A DNA stretch of 64,000 bases from Thaumasiovibrio occultus (lineage in GTDB: Bacteria > Pseudomonadota > Gammaproteobacteria > Enterobacterales > Vibrionaceae): the NCBI GenBank assembly GCA_019703815.1, contig AP023052.1:3055501-3119500 (forward strand), in the 5' to 3' direction. Within the stretch, counting starts at the first letter, position 1. Each line of letters begins with the position of its first letter. The notes under the pieces were generated by a model that was not told where the DNA came from, searched no databases, and was given only the letters and a program-made list of their open reading frames with translations. This document shows, one piece after another, positions 53,299-63,590 of this stretch. Made by a program: the position numbers and the translations under genes.

Positions 53299-53565
53299 AT
53301 GAAATGCCATCGCATTGAAGAACTGATTGAACTGCTAGAGCCTGAGTGGCAAAAAGACAACGACACTAACCTGCTCGCGTTTTTGGTAAAACTGGCCAAT
53401 GAAGCGGGTTACAAAGGTGAGCTGGCAGAGCTAACGGACGACGTACTGATCTACCACCTTAAAATGCGTAACAGCGACAAAAGCGACATGATCCCAGGTC
53501 TGGCGAAAGACTGTGAAGACGACTTCAAAACCGCCATTCTGCGTGCCCGTGGCGTGATCAAATAA
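53299..53565 (+). CDS. yihD: YihD family protein (DUF1040)
   Basis: 88-aa protein starting [20 protein letters not shown] with DLNL-type block [16 protein letters not shown] and ending ARGVIK, close to E. coli YihD. Function unknown. In E. coli yihD precedes srkA-dsbA; here ccoG is inserted between them. GAGAGA lies seven bases ahead of the ATG. Confidence 0.93.
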   Translation: MKCHRIEELIELLEPEWQKDNDTNLLAFLVKLANEAGYKGELAELTDDVLIYHLKMRNSDKSDMIPGLAKDCEDDFKTAILRARGVIK

Positions 53566-53591
53566 GCCGCGTTAAGCGCCAACTTTCTGAT

Positions 53592-53620
53592 AGGCAGCCA
53601 ATTGGCTGCCTTTTCTTTAG
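53592..53620 (+). terminator. yihD terminator
   Basis: AGGCAGCCAA/TTGGCTGCCT perfect stem (palindromic core) followed by TTTCTTT, 26 bases past the yihD stop. Confidence 0.85.
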
Positions 53621-53754
53621 CGCAAACTTCCCCTCCTTCAGCGCGAGTCTGCTCACTGCTTCACACTTAAGCATTTGTTATCAAAATGCTACAGCCAGTT
53701 TAGATATACTGCATACATCGATATAAAGTGCGCGAGATGACGCAAGGATGTCGC

Positions 53755-55182
53755 ATGAGCAATGAGAGCAAAAAGATCCCGGTAAAAGAGGTGAGCACCT
53801 TTAATCCGGCCACCCACAAAACCAGTGCCGACCGATTTAATCCCGGCCAACGTATTTACGTCCGCGCAATGCAAGGTATGTTTCAACGCCTGCGCCGCAA
53901 TATGGCGTGGTTCTTTATGCTGTTGTTTATCGGCATTCCTTGGCTCAATTTTTCGGGTAGCCAGGCGATTTTGTTTGATATCGCCAACCAGCAATACCAC
54001 TTTTTTTCCGTCACCCTATGGCCACAAGATCTGACCTTGCTTGCCTTGGTGTTTATGATCGCCGCCTTCGCGTTATTCTTTGCCACCACCTTTTTTGGTC
54101 GCGTCTGGTGTGGTTATCTGTGCCCGCAAACCGTGTGGACCTTTCTCTATATCTGGTTCGAAGAAAAACTCGAAGGCAGCGCCAACAAAAGACGCAAACA
54201 AGACAGCCTCTCTCTCACGGCCAGCTTGCGCTGGCGAAAAACCCTTAAGCATCTCGCTTGGCTCGCTATCGCTCTGGGCACAGGGCTAACTTTTGTTGGC
54301 TATTTCGTCCCAATTCGCAGCTTAATCGGCGATTTTTTTACTTTTAACGCCAGCTTTGCCGCCTCCTTTTGGGTGCTGTTTTTTACCTTTTGTACTTATG
54401 GTAACGCAGGATGGATGCGCTCAATTGTCTGTGTTCATATGTGCCCGTATGCGCGCTTCCAATCCGCGATGTTCGACCAAGATACCTTTGTCGTTGGCTA
54501 CGATCCCAAACGAGGGGAAACCCGTGGGCCGCGCAGCCGCAAAGCAGATCACAAAGCACTTGGGCTGGGTGATTGTATAGACTGTAACTTGTGTGTGCAG
54601 GTGTGCCCGACGGGAATTGATATCCGCGACGGCCTGCAATACGAATGCATCAACTGTGGGGCCTGTGTCGACGCTTGCGATCAAACAATGGCACGAATGG
54701 GGTATGAAAAAGGCCTGATCAAATACACCACTGAACATCGCTTACAAGGCAAAAAAACCGCGGTTTTGCGGCCGAAGTTGGTCGGTTATGGGGTGATCAT
54801 GACCTTGCTCACCGGCTTGTTCTTCTACAGCATTACCACTGTGAAAGTGATGGATCTCAATGTGAAGCATACCTCGCGCCAGTCCTATGCGGTGACAGGC
54901 AATGGCGACATTGAAAACAGCTACATCCTTAAAGTGATCAATAAAACCCAACAAACGCAAGAATATGAAATGCGGGTTGTCGGTTTATCGCCACTCAGTT
55001 GGTACGGCGATCAACGCGTCACCGTGGTAGCCAGCGGGGTGGAAACCTTGCCCATCAGCCTCGGGATCGCCGAAGACAAGCTAGAGCACGCCAATCACAC
55101 GATCTACTTTGAATTGCACAATCTCTCTCAACCGGAATTGGAACCGATCTCGGTAGAGAGCCGATTTACCGGCCCGAATTAG
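53755..55182 (+). CDS. ccoG: CcoG (RdxA/FixG), cytochrome cbb3 oxidase copper-site assembly protein
   Basis: Membrane ferredoxin-like protein thought to reduce Cu(II) during assembly of the CuB site of cbb3 oxidase. Several membrane helices, FGRVWCGYLCPQTVWTF and VHMCPYARFQSAM, then two [4Fe-4S] motifs, CIDCNLCVQVCPTG and CINCGACVDACDQ. A C-terminal helix precedes a periplasmic FixG-C domain. ATG at 53755 (475 aa) with AAGGA six bases ahead; a longer frame starts 27 bases earlier. The window does not contain ccoNOPQ or the other accessory genes. Confidence 0.94.
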   Translation: MSNESKKIPVKEVSTFNPATHKTSADRFNPGQRIYVRAMQGMFQRLRRNMAWFFMLLFIGIPWLNFSGSQAILFDIANQQYHFFSVTLWPQDLTLLALVFMIAAFALFFATTFFGRVWCGYLCPQTVWTFLYIWFEEKLEGSANKRRKQDSLSLTASLRWRKTLKHLAWLAIALGTGLTFVGYFVPIRSLIGDFFTFNASFAASFWVLFFTFCTYGNAGWMRSIVCVHMCPYARFQSAMFDQDTFVVGYDPKRGETRGPRSRKADHKALGLGDCIDCNLCVQVCPTGIDIRDGLQYECINCGACVDACDQTMARMGYEKGLIKYTTEHRLQGKKTAVLRPKLVGYGVIMTLLTGLFFYSITTVKVMDLNVKHTSRQSYAVTGNGDIENSYILKVINKTQQTQEYEMRVVGLSPLSWYGDQRVTVVASGVETLPISLGIAEDKLEHANHTIYFELHNLSQPELEPISVESRFTGPN

Positions 55183-55250
55183 ATCAGACTACTTTAGAAA
55201 GTCGCCACTCGGGGGTAGTATGAGGGCTTTACACTCAATGGACACAGTCA

Positions 55251-56231
55251 ATGACCGCCTTTACGTTTAGCGCTTTAACTCCCGACGTCCAGCTCGATGC
55301 ATTGGACAGTGTTGGCGTTCGAGCGGAAACCGGGTTAACCGCGCTCAACAGTTACGAGAACCGGGTTTACCAATTCGGTGCCGAAGACGGCAAACGCTAT
55401 GTGGTGAAGTTCTACCGTCCGGAACGTTGGTCAGAAGCGCAAATTATCGAAGAGCATCAGTTCGCTATTGAACTTGCGCAGGGCGATATTCCGCTGGTCG
55501 CGCCGGTCGTCCTCAATAACACCACCTTGCACCATTTTGCTGATCAGCGCTTTGCGTTGTACCCGAGCGTGGGTGGTCGTCAGTTTGAAGTCGATAACTG
55601 GGATCAACTGGCGTGGGTCGGTCGTTATTTGGGACGGATCCATCAATGTGGCAGCAAGGCCGAGTTTCAAGCGCGTCCAACTATGGGCCTAAACGAATAT
55701 TTACTGCAATCTCGCGAAACCCTGCTAGCGAGTGATTTCATTCCTGACTATTTACAGAACGCGTTTTTCTCCGATCTCGACCAATTGATCAACGAAATCG
55801 AGCAGCAGTGGCACACCGACTGGACATCGCGTCGCTTACACGGTGATTGCCACCCAGGGAATATCTTGTGGCGTGACGGGCCTTTATTTGTCGATTTAGA
55901 TGACGCGCGCAACGGCCCAGCAGTACAAGATCTGTGGATGTTGCTCAATGGCGAGCGCCACGACAAACTGGCGCAGCTCGATACCATTTTGGAAGAGTAC
56001 GAACAATATTGCGATTTTAACCACAAAGAGCTGCAACTAATTGAACCTCTTCGTGGTCTACGTATGGTGCACTATATGGCTTGGTTAGCACGACGTTGGC
56101 AAGATCCGGCGTTCCCGTTAGCCTTCCCTTGGTTTGCCGATGGGAAGTACTGGGAAGGTCAGGTGCTCGCATTTAAAGAGCAGATCGCCGCGCTACGCGA
56201 ACCGCCGCTTAGCTTGACACCACAATACTAA
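55251..56231 (+). CDS. srkA: Stress response kinase SrkA (YihE)
   Basis: Choline/aminoglycoside-kinase fold Ser/Thr kinase that counters MazEF-triggered death in E. coli. ATP-site region ENRVYQFGAEDGKRYVVKF, catalytic loop LHGDCHPGNILW and metal-binding FVDLDDARNGPAVQD. 326 aa (E. coli 328). Precedes dsbA by 35 bases with no terminator, the E. coli arrangement, so they are probably one operon. Confidence 0.94.
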   Translation: MTAFTFSALTPDVQLDALDSVGVRAETGLTALNSYENRVYQFGAEDGKRYVVKFYRPERWSEAQIIEEHQFAIELAQGDIPLVAPVVLNNTTLHHFADQRFALYPSVGGRQFEVDNWDQLAWVGRYLGRIHQCGSKAEFQARPTMGLNEYLLQSRETLLASDFIPDYLQNAFFSDLDQLINEIEQQWHTDWTSRRLHGDCHPGNILWRDGPLFVDLDDARNGPAVQDLWMLLNGERHDKLAQLDTILEEYEQYCDFNHKELQLIEPLRGLRMVHYMAWLARRWQDPAFPLAFPWFADGKYWEGQVLAFKEQIAALREPPLSLTPQY

Positions 56232-56266
56232 TAACAAGCAGAAGAATTTATTCAAAAGGAGTTTCT

Positions 56267-56872
56267 ATGCTACGTAAACTATTCACTCTGGCTGCAGCAG
56301 CAATGATGTCGGTTTCAGCCTTTGCGACCGATTTTAAACAAGGCGCACACTACGAGGTGCTAAGCCACCTGCAAAAGTCTGAACAACCACAAGTAACGGA
56401 GCTCTTCTCTTTTTACTGCCCACACTGCTACCGTTACGAGCAATTGATCGGCCTTATCAAAGCCAACCTGCCTGAAGATGCAACCCTAGAGAAAAACCAT
56501 GTCTCTTTCATGGGTGGCCCAATGGGTAAATCCATGAGCAAAGCGTACGCAACGGCAGTCGAGTTGGATGTCGAAGACACCATAGTGCCAGCGATGTTTG
56601 CTGCGATCCACGATACTCGTACCGCGCCAAATAACGACAAAGAGATGCGTCAGTTCTTCATCGATAACGGTGTGAGCGCGCCTCAATTCGACGCGACCTT
56701 CTACAGCGAGAAAATTGAAGCGATCGCTAACGGCTACGACGCATACTTCCAACAAACCGGTTTGACGGGTGTACCGGCAGTGATCGTCAACAACCAATAC
56801 TTGGTGATGACCGGTGAAATCCGCAGCGCTGACGAATACGTTGAGCTGATCCAATTCCTATTGGCAAAATAA
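56267..56872 (+). CDS. dsbA: Thiol:disulfide interchange protein DsbA
   Basis: Periplasmic oxidase that introduces disulfides into exported proteins, re-oxidised by DsbB. Signal peptide LRKLFTLAAAAMMSVSAFA (cleaved after about residue 20), thioredoxin active site FYCPHCYRY, cis-proline GVPAVIVN. 201 aa precursor. AAGGAG six bases before the ATG. Ends at a strong terminator. Confidence 0.98.
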   Translation: MLRKLFTLAAAAMMSVSAFATDFKQGAHYEVLSHLQKSEQPQVTELFSFYCPHCYRYEQLIGLIKANLPEDATLEKNHVSFMGGPMGKSMSKAYATAVELDVEDTIVPAMFAAIHDTRTAPNNDKEMRQFFIDNGVSAPQFDATFYSEKIEAIANGYDAYFQQTGLTGVPAVIVNNQYLVMTGEIRSADEYVELIQFLLAK

Positions 56873-56894
56873 GCTAGCAGCAACAGCTAAATCT

Positions 56895-56920
56895 AAAAAG
56901 GCCCTTCTGGGCCTTTTTTC
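56895..56920. terminator. Bidirectional terminator between dsbA and comM
   Basis: AAAAAGGCCC/GGGCCTTTTT stem with a four-base loop, A-tract on the left and six T residues on the right, between converging genes. Confidence 0.9.
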
Positions 56921-56940
56921 GTTTCTTCATACACCCCTCG

Positions 56941-58491
56941 TTAGATGGATGCCTGCTGGGTCAACTGCTTGAGCAAGCGATCCATCGAACGATACCCGAG
57001 CGCTTCACTGAGATGGCGACGATCAATCGCGCTATCTTGATTGAGATCGGCGATGGTCCGCGCGACTTTAATAATTCGATGATATGCCCGGATCGACAAG
57101 CCTAACTGATACAGCGCCGTCTCCAAAAACGTCGCGTCCTCGGTACGCAACGGACAATAAGTCTCGATTTCTCGGCTCGATAGCAGCGCGTTCACTTTAC
57201 CGCTGCGTGCCAGCATTTTCTCGCGCGCTTTCGCAACACGCTGAGCGACCACCGCCGTCGATTCACCGCGATCGCCACCTTGTGCTAGCGTGCCTTTGGG
57301 CAGCAGGGGAATTTCCACCGACATATCGAAACGATCCAGTAACGGACCGGATAAGCGGTTTAAATAACGCAAAATGGCCTGAGGATTGGTACGGGACGCA
57401 TTACCTTCATAAAAACCGGTCGGGCTGGGATTGAGTGCGCCAACCAATTGAAAGCGGGCAGGGAAGGTGGTTTTACTGACAGCTCGCGAGATCACAATCT
57501 CCCCCGACTCCAAAGGCTCGCGCAGTGAGTCCAACACCTTGCGCTCAAATTCCGGCATTTCATCTAAAAACAATACGCCATTGTGCGCCAAAGAGATCTC
57601 ACCGGGGCGCGGTACTGAGCCGCCGCCCACCAGCGCCGCCATCGAACTTGAATGGTGCGGCGCCCGAAACGGGCGATCTCGCCAATTGCCTTCATGAATA
57701 TCACCGTGGGTCAGCGAAGCTACTGACGCGGTTTCCATCGCTTCATCGACGGACATTTGCGGTAATAAATCGCACAAACGCGAGGCCAGCATTGTTTTAC
57801 CGGTACCGGGCGGCCCCATAAACATCAAGTTATGTCCGCCCGCCGCCGCAATTTCCAGCGCCCGTTTGCCTTGCTGCTGACCAATGATGTCTTGCAGATC
57901 GCGCGCGAAGAGCTCTTTATCTGCTACGCCATGATGCTCGGCCTGCGACGACTCAACGCCAGCGGCCAATCCCAGCGCTTGCTGCCCGGCAAGATAGTGA
58001 CATACCGCCAGTAAACTCGACGCTGACTTGTGCTGCCCTTTTGCCACCAACGCCGCTTGCGGGCCATTAACATCTGGCACTATGAGTTGCCGCCCGGCAT
58101 CAGTGGCGGCAAGCGCTGCTGGCAAGACCCCTTTCACGCCACGTAACTCACCGGAAAGCGCTAACTCGCCGACAAACTCCGCTTCGGCAAACAGCACATC
58201 TGGGATAGCGGCGGAGGCGGCGAGGATCCCCAATGCGATCGGTAAATCAAATCGCCCGCCATCTTTAGGTAGATCGGCCGGCGCTAAGTTAACCGTGATC
58301 CTCCGAGCCGGAAATTCAAACCCGGCGTTAATGATCGCACTGCGTACCCGATCTTTGGCTTCTTTCACAGTGGTTTCCGCCAAGCCAACCAATTGGAAAG
58401 CTGGCAGACCATTACTGATATGAACTTCAACCGTGACCGGAGGCGCTTCAATCCCCACACAAGCGCGGCTATGGACTATTGCAAGAGACAT
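56941..58491 (-). CDS. comM: ComM, MCM-like helicase for recombination in natural transformation (YifB)
   Basis: Hexameric AAA+ helicase that drives branch migration while transforming DNA is integrated; first defined in Haemophilus and Vibrio cholerae. N-terminal Lon/ChlI-like domain, then MgCl-chelatase AAA+ with Walker A GPPGTGKTMLAS, Walker B NGVLFLDEMPEF, DSLREPLESGE sensor region, and LLDRFDMSVEIP. 516 aa. Reads away from the ilv leader across a 180-base spacer. Confidence 0.95.
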   Translation of the reverse strand: MSLAIVHSRACVGIEAPPVTVEVHISNGLPAFQLVGLAETTVKEAKDRVRSAIINAGFEFPARRITVNLAPADLPKDGGRFDLPIALGILAASAAIPDVLFAEAEFVGELALSGELRGVKGVLPAALAATDAGRQLIVPDVNGPQAALVAKGQHKSASSLLAVCHYLAGQQALGLAAGVESSQAEHHGVADKELFARDLQDIIGQQQGKRALEIAAAGGHNLMFMGPPGTGKTMLASRLCDLLPQMSVDEAMETASVASLTHGDIHEGNWRDRPFRAPHHSSSMAALVGGGSVPRPGEISLAHNGVLFLDEMPEFERKVLDSLREPLESGEIVISRAVSKTTFPARFQLVGALNPSPTGFYEGNASRTNPQAILRYLNRLSGPLLDRFDMSVEIPLLPKGTLAQGGDRGESTAVVAQRVAKAREKMLARSGKVNALLSSREIETYCPLRTEDATFLETALYQLGLSIRAYHRIIKVARTIADLNQDSAIDRRHLSEALGYRSMDRLLKQLTQQASI

Positions 58492-58671
58492 TTCTCGCCC
58501 TCTGCAGTGAACAAATCAAATACAAAGAGTTAACGCCATCTCGCAATCTTCTGTACAATTTTTTTTCAGTTTTTGCTTGTCATGTGACCAAGGTCTGTGA
58601 TATCCCTAAAGATAAGCAGCACAACTACATTTAAATAGCGTTTTTAAACGCGAGAACTGGATAGACAGTCA

Positions 58672-58761
58672 ATGCTAAAAACTGCAAACCTACGCGTCCT
58701 CATTCTAGACATTATTGTGGTGATTATTTCACCGCAACGGGGGCGATTAGGCGCAGAATAA
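58672..58761 (+). CDS. ilvL: ilv operon leader peptide
   Basis: A 29-codon frame, too short for ordinary gene finding: MLKTANLRVLILDIIVVIIS, then PQRGRLGAE. It is packed with Leu, Ile and Val codons (ILDIIVVII), so ribosome stalling senses shortage of all three amino acids. Its 3' half contains CGGGGGCG (58738-58745), able to pair with the left arm of the attenuator. E. coli IlvL has the same design. No clear promoter or ribosome site could be fixed upstream in 58492-58671. Confidence 0.9.
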   Translation: MLKTANLRVLILDIIVVIISPQRGRLGAE

Positions 58762-58782
58762 GGCCAAAAAGATAATCGCAAC

Positions 58783-58815
58783 AGCCCCCGCACTGAAAAG
58801 TTCGGGGGCTTTTTG
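58783..58815 (+). terminator. Attenuator terminator of the ilvGMEDA operon
   Basis: AGCCCCCG/CGGGGGCT stem, 12-base loop, TTTT. The left arm can instead pair with CGGGGGC inside the leader peptide gene, giving an antiterminator when ribosomes stall. It lies 22 bases past the leader stop and 83 bases before ilvG. Confidence 0.9.
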
Positions 58816-58897
58816 CATCATAGACCCACGGCAAGGATTTTGAATAACTATTCAATAAGCACTGGGTAAAAGGACAGACATGGTCAAGGAGAAAATA

Positions 58898-60541
58898 ATG
58901 ACTGGGGCAGAGTTGGTAGTGAAAACATTGCACGAACAGGGAGTGCACACTGTTTTCGGCTACCCTGGCGGGGCAATAATGCCTATTTATGACGCACTTT
59001 ATGACGGTGGTGTAGATCACATTTTATGCCGTCATGAGCAAGGTGCGGCGATGGCCGCCATTGGATTTGCTCGTGCAGCCAAAACGGTCGGCGTCTGTTT
59101 AGCCACCTCAGGACCGGGTGCCACAAACCTGATCACTGGACTAGCCGATGCCATGCTCGACTCGATTCCGGTAGTCGCGATCACCGGCCAAGTGGCCAGC
59201 CCATTGATCGGCACCGACGCTTTCCAAGAAGTCGATGTCTTGGGCCTGTCTCTCGCTTGTACCAAACACAGCTTTCTTGTTACCGATCCTGCTGACTTAG
59301 CGATCACCTTGCGCCAAGCTTTCGACATCGCCACCTCAGGCCGCCCAGGGCCTGTTGTAGTCGACATCGCTAAAGATGTACAGATTGGTGCCGCTTCTGC
59401 CTTATCCGTACCTGTAAGCAGTACGAACAGCACACTCAATGAAGGTGATGTGGATGCGGCGCGACAGCTTATTCAACACGCCAAGAAACCGATCCTCTAT
59501 GTCGGTGGTGGTGTCGCCCTCGCTGATGCGACCGATTGTGTCCGTGACTTCCTTCGTACCAGTCCGATGCCGAGTGTCTCAACGCTCAAAGGCTTGGGCG
59601 CGGTTGATCACCACGACCCGCATTACCTTGGCATGCTGGGTATGCACGGCACCAAAGCGGCCAACCTCGCGGTACAAGAGTGTGATTTATTGGTCGCGGT
59701 AGGCGCGCGCTTTGATGATCGCGTCACCGGTAAGCTCGATACCTTTGCCCCGCACGCGAGTGTGGTTCACATTGATATCGATCCGGCCGAGTTCAATAAA
59801 CTGCGCCACGCCCACGTCACCCTGACCGGCAGCATCCACCACTGGTTGCCGCAGCTGGCCTGTGAATTGGCGATTGATGACTGGTGCCAGCAAGCTAAAG
59901 CGATGAAGCGCGAGCACGATTGGCGTTATGATCATCCCGGCGACCCTATCTACGCCCCCTTGCTGCTCAAACAACTGTCCGATCTGATGGATGACACCAC
60001 TGTCATCACCACAGATGTCGGCCAGCACCAAATGTGGGCCGCGCAGCATATTGCGCATCGCCGTCCGGAGAATTTCTTAACCTCAGCCGGTCTTGGCACC
60101 ATGGGCTTTGGTCTCCCAGCCGCCGTTGGCGCGCAGCTTTCCCGTCAAGATGACACTGTGGTGCTAGTCTCAGGAGACGGGTCTTTTATGATGAACGTCC
60201 AAGAGCTTGGCACCATCAAGCGCCGCCAACTGCCGGTGAAAATGGTTCTGCTTAACAATCAACGCCTTGGCATGGTACGCCAGTGGCAAGAGCTCTTCTT
60301 TGACGGTAGATACAGCGAAACCAACCTATCGGACAACCCCGACTTCGTCACACTGGCCAGTGCGTTTGATATTCCCGGACGCACCATTACCCGTAAAGAC
60401 GAAGTGATCCCCGCGCTGCAGGAAATGCTAGCCAGCAACACCGCCTACCTGCTGCATGTCGCGATTTCAGAGGAAGAAAATGTCTGGCCACTGGTTCCAC
60501 CCGGTGCCGCCAATCAGGAAATGATGGAGAACAAACAATGA
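58898..60541 (+). CDS. ilvG: Acetolactate synthase II large subunit
   Basis: ThDP/FAD enzyme that makes acetolactate and acetohydroxybutyrate, first common step of Val/Ile/Leu synthesis. [31 protein letters not shown] with the catalytic Glu, [15 protein letters not shown], and [20 protein letters not shown] with the ThDP metal ligands. Start at 58898 (547 aa) with AAGGAG six bases ahead; an in-frame ATG 18 bases earlier has only GGA. The frame is intact, unlike the frameshifted E. coli K-12 ilvG. Overlaps ilvM by four bases. Confidence 0.97.
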   Translation: MTGAELVVKTLHEQGVHTVFGYPGGAIMPIYDALYDGGVDHILCRHEQGAAMAAIGFARAAKTVGVCLATSGPGATNLITGLADAMLDSIPVVAITGQVASPLIGTDAFQEVDVLGLSLACTKHSFLVTDPADLAITLRQAFDIATSGRPGPVVVDIAKDVQIGAASALSVPVSSTNSTLNEGDVDAARQLIQHAKKPILYVGGGVALADATDCVRDFLRTSPMPSVSTLKGLGAVDHHDPHYLGMLGMHGTKAANLAVQECDLLVAVGARFDDRVTGKLDTFAPHASVVHIDIDPAEFNKLRHAHVTLTGSIHHWLPQLACELAIDDWCQQAKAMKREHDWRYDHPGDPIYAPLLLKQLSDLMDDTTVITTDVGQHQMWAAQHIAHRRPENFLTSAGLGTMGFGLPAAVGAQLSRQDDTVVLVSGDGSFMMNVQELGTIKRRQLPVKMVLLNNQRLGMVRQWQELFFDGRYSETNLSDNPDFVTLASAFDIPGRTITRKDEVIPALQEMLASNTAYLLHVAISEEENVWPLVPPGAANQEMMENKQ

Positions 60542-60789
60542 ACCAGCATCAGATAGCAATCACAGCCAATGCGAGTGCCGATGTCATGGAACGGGTGCTT
60601 CGCGTTACCCGCCATAGGGGATTCATGGTACAACAAATGGCGATGAGCCATCACGAGAACGCGCTTCAACTCACCATGACGGTCAGCAGCGAGCGTCCAA
60701 TTTCGTCTCTCTATCATCAACTGGACAAATTGTGGGATGTGCAGGATATCGAACTCACCTCCACCCAAAAACAGCAATTAAGTGCTTAA
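60538..60789 (+). CDS. ilvM: Acetolactate synthase II small subunit
   Basis: 83-aa ACT-domain regulatory subunit. Starts ATGAACCAG overlapping ilvG's stop by four bases, so translation is coupled. Visible ACT elements [22 protein letters not shown] and [18 protein letters not shown] match IlvM. It stabilises IlvG; the E. coli form is valine-insensitive. Confidence 0.95.
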   Translation: MNQHQIAITANASADVMERVLRVTRHRGFMVQQMAMSHHENALQLTMTVSSERPISSLYHQLDKLWDVQDIELTSTQKQQLSA

Positions 60790-60804
60790 TTAAGGACAAT
60801 AACA

Positions 60805-61731
60805 ATGGCAAATACCGCAGACTACATCTGGTTCAATGGCAAACTGGTTCCTTGGCAGGACGCAACCGTCCACGTACTTACTCACGCCATGCATTACGGC
60901 ACGTCCGTATTTGAAGGCATTCGTTGTTATGACACGCCAGAAGGCCCTGTGGTCTTCCGTCACCGTGAGCACATGCAGCGCCTAAAAGACTCTGCCAAGA
61001 TCTACCGCTTCCCAATTCCGTACTCGGTCGATGAACTGATGGAAGCCTGCCGTCAAACGCTACGTGAAAATAACCTTAATTCAGCCTATATCCGCCCACT
61101 AGCGTATGTACCTAACGTAGGTCTGGGGGTGTGTCCGCCAGAAGGCACTGAGATGGATCTCATCATTGCGGCGTTTTCTTGGGGCGCGTACTTGGGTGAA
61201 GAAGCCCTCGCCGAAGGGGTGGATGCGATGATTTCTAGCTGGAACCGCGCCGCACCTAACACCATTCCAACTGCGGCCAAAGCCGGTGGTAACTATCTGT
61301 CATCTCTACTGGTTGGTGGCGAAGCACGTCGTCACGGTTATGCCGAAGGGATTGCGCTTGATGTCCGTGGTTACCTCTCAGAAGGTGCGGGCGAGAACCT
61401 TTTCGTGGTGAAAAACGGTGTTATTTCAACGCCACCAGCCACGAGCGCAATTTTGCCGGGGATCACGCGCGACTCTATCGTCACCCTTGCAAAAGACATG
61501 GGTTACGAGATCCGCGAAGAAAACATTGCCCGCGAAGCCCTGTACCTTGCCGATGAAGTCTTCATGACCGGTACCGCTGCGGAAATCGTACCGGTACGTA
61601 GCGTTGATAAAATCCAAGTGGGCGAAGGTAAACGCGGCCCGATCACTGAGAAAATTCAGAGCGCCTTCTTCGGTCTGTTCAATGGCCAAACCGAAGATAA
61701 ATGGGGCTGGTTAGACAAAGTCACCAAGTAA
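60805..61731 (+). CDS. ilvE: Branched-chain amino acid aminotransferase
   Basis: PLP class IV transaminase for the last step of Val, Ile and Leu synthesis. [34 protein letters not shown]-lysine region [15 protein letters not shown], and [17 protein letters not shown]. 308 aa (E. coli 309). AAGGAC ahead of the ATG; 15 bases after ilvM. Confidence 0.97.
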   Translation: MANTADYIWFNGKLVPWQDATVHVLTHAMHYGTSVFEGIRCYDTPEGPVVFRHREHMQRLKDSAKIYRFPIPYSVDELMEACRQTLRENNLNSAYIRPLAYVPNVGLGVCPPEGTEMDLIIAAFSWGAYLGEEALAEGVDAMISSWNRAAPNTIPTAAKAGGNYLSSLLVGGEARRHGYAEGIALDVRGYLSEGAGENLFVVKNGVISTPPATSAILPGITRDSIVTLAKDMGYEIREENIAREALYLADEVFMTGTAAEIVPVRSVDKIQVGEGKRGPITEKIQSAFFGLFNGQTEDKWGWLDKVTK

Positions 61732-61744
61732 AGGAAGTAGTACC

Positions 61745-63586
61745 ATGCCGAAATATCGTTCTGCGACGACAACCCATGGTCGCAATATGGCTGGCGCCCG
61801 CGCGCTATGGCGCGCAACAGGCGTAAAAGAAGAAGACTTTGGCAAGCCTATCATTGCCGTGGTGAACTCCTTTACCCAGTTTGTTCCCGGTCACGTTCAC
61901 CTAAAAGATCTGGGCCAGCTGGTGGCACGCGAAATCGAAGCTGCTGGTGGTATCGCCAAAGAGTTCAACACCATTGCCGTTGATGACGGTATCGCGATGG
62001 GCCATGGCGGGATGCTTTACTCTCTGCCATCTCGTGAGCTGATCGCCGATTCTGTCGAGTACATGGTTAATGCCCACTGTGCCGATGCCATGGTGTGTAT
62101 CTCTAACTGTGACAAAATCACCCCGGGAATGCTGATGGCGTCGATGCGCCTGAATATCCCAGTGATTTTCGTCTCGGGTGGTCCAATGGAAGCGGGGAAA
62201 ACCAAGCTTTCTGATCAGATCATCAAGCTCGATCTCGTTGATGCCATGATCCAAGGCGCGGATCCAAATGTGTCCGACGAACAAAGCGAGCAGATCGAAC
62301 GATCCGCTTGCCCTACCTGTGGATCCTGCTCCGGCATGTTTACCGCCAACTCGATGAACTGTCTGACTGAGGCACTTGGCCTGAGCCAACCAGGCAATGG
62401 TTCACTGCTGGCAACACACGCCGACCGTGAGCAGCTGTTTAAGCGTGCCGGTCGCCGCGTGGTTGAACTAACCAAGCGTTACTATGAGCAAGACGACGAG
62501 TCTGCCTTACCACGCAATATCGCCAACAAAAAAGCGTTCGAGAATGCGATGGCACTGGATATCGCGATGGGTGGCTCAACCAATACCGTATTGCACCTCT
62601 TAGCGGCAGCGCAAGAAGGTGAAATCGACTTTGATATGGCCGATATCGACCGCATGTCTCGCCGCGTACCGCACTTATGTAAAGTGGCGCCGTCGACGCA
62701 GAAATACCACATGGAAGATGTCCACCGTGCGGGCGGCGTGATCGGTATTTTGGGTGAGCTAGACCGTGCTGGCCTGCTACACACCGACAACAAAAACGTA
62801 TTGGGCATGACCGTCGCTGACACACTGGCGCAATACGACATCGTCCAATCCGATAGCGCGGAAATCGATAAGTTTTATCGCGCAGGCCCTGCAGGTATTC
62901 GCACCACCAAAGCCTTCTCTCAAGATTGCCGTTGGGATACCGTCGATAACGACCGTGAAAACGGCTGTATTCGCAACAAAGCCAACGCCTTTAGCCAAGA
63001 CGGGGGCCTTGCTGTACTGCGCGGCAATATCGCTTTGGATGGCTGTATCGTCAAAACCGCCGGGGTTGATGAAAGCTGTTTGACCTTTACGGGTCCGGCG
63101 ATTGTGTATGAAAGCCAAGAAGACGCGGTTAGCGGCATTTTAGGCGGCGAAGTAAAAGCAGGCGATGTCGTGGTGATCCGCTACGAAGGTCCGAAAGGCG
63201 GCCCGGGCATGCAAGAGATGCTCTACCCAACCACCTATTTGAAATCTATGGGACTGGGCAAAGAGTGCGCCTTGATCACCGATGGACGTTTCTCTGGCGG
63301 TACCAGTGGCCTATCTATTGGTCACGCCTCTCCGGAAGCGGCGAACGGTGGCACCATTGGCCTCGTCGAAACCGGCGACATTATCGCCATTGATATTCCC
63401 GCCCGTGCCATCGAGCTGCAAGTGGATGACGCAACCTTAGCGACGCGCCGCCAAGCCGCCGATGAACTGGGTTGGAAACCCCGCGATCGCCAACGTCAGG
63501 TCTCGTTTGCGCTGCGTGCCTACGCATCAATGGCGACCAGTGCAGACAAAGGTGCAGTGCGAGATAAAAGCCTGCTAGAGGAGTAA
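61745..63586 (+). CDS. ilvD: Dihydroxy-acid dehydratase
   Basis: Fe-S enzyme that dehydrates dihydroxyisovalerate and its homologue to the 2-oxo acids. Cluster cysteines in [12 protein letters not shown] and [17 protein letters not shown], plus [19 protein letters not shown] and late [20 protein letters not shown]. 613 aa (E. coli 616). AAGGAAG before the ATG, 13 bases after ilvE. Confidence 0.98.
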   Translation: MPKYRSATTTHGRNMAGARALWRATGVKEEDFGKPIIAVVNSFTQFVPGHVHLKDLGQLVAREIEAAGGIAKEFNTIAVDDGIAMGHGGMLYSLPSRELIADSVEYMVNAHCADAMVCISNCDKITPGMLMASMRLNIPVIFVSGGPMEAGKTKLSDQIIKLDLVDAMIQGADPNVSDEQSEQIERSACPTCGSCSGMFTANSMNCLTEALGLSQPGNGSLLATHADREQLFKRAGRRVVELTKRYYEQDDESALPRNIANKKAFENAMALDIAMGGSTNTVLHLLAAAQEGEIDFDMADIDRMSRRVPHLCKVAPSTQKYHMEDVHRAGGVIGILGELDRAGLLHTDNKNVLGMTVADTLAQYDIVQSDSAEIDKFYRAGPAGIRTTKAFSQDCRWDTVDNDRENGCIRNKANAFSQDGGLAVLRGNIALDGCIVKTAGVDESCLTFTGPAIVYESQEDAVSGILGGEVKAGDVVVIRYEGPKGGPGMQEMLYPTTYLKSMGLGKECALITDGRFSGGTSGLSIGHASPEAANGGTIGLVETGDIIAIDIPARAIELQVDDATLATRRQAADELGWKPRDRQRQVSFALRAYASMATSADKGAVRDKSLLEE

Positions 63587-63590
63587 CACT

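Noticed and set aside
53053-53310. 85-codon minus-strand frame before yihD
   Set aside because: It runs through a strong terminator stem and overlaps the yihD start; composition is unlike a real protein, though the region itself is kept as a finding.
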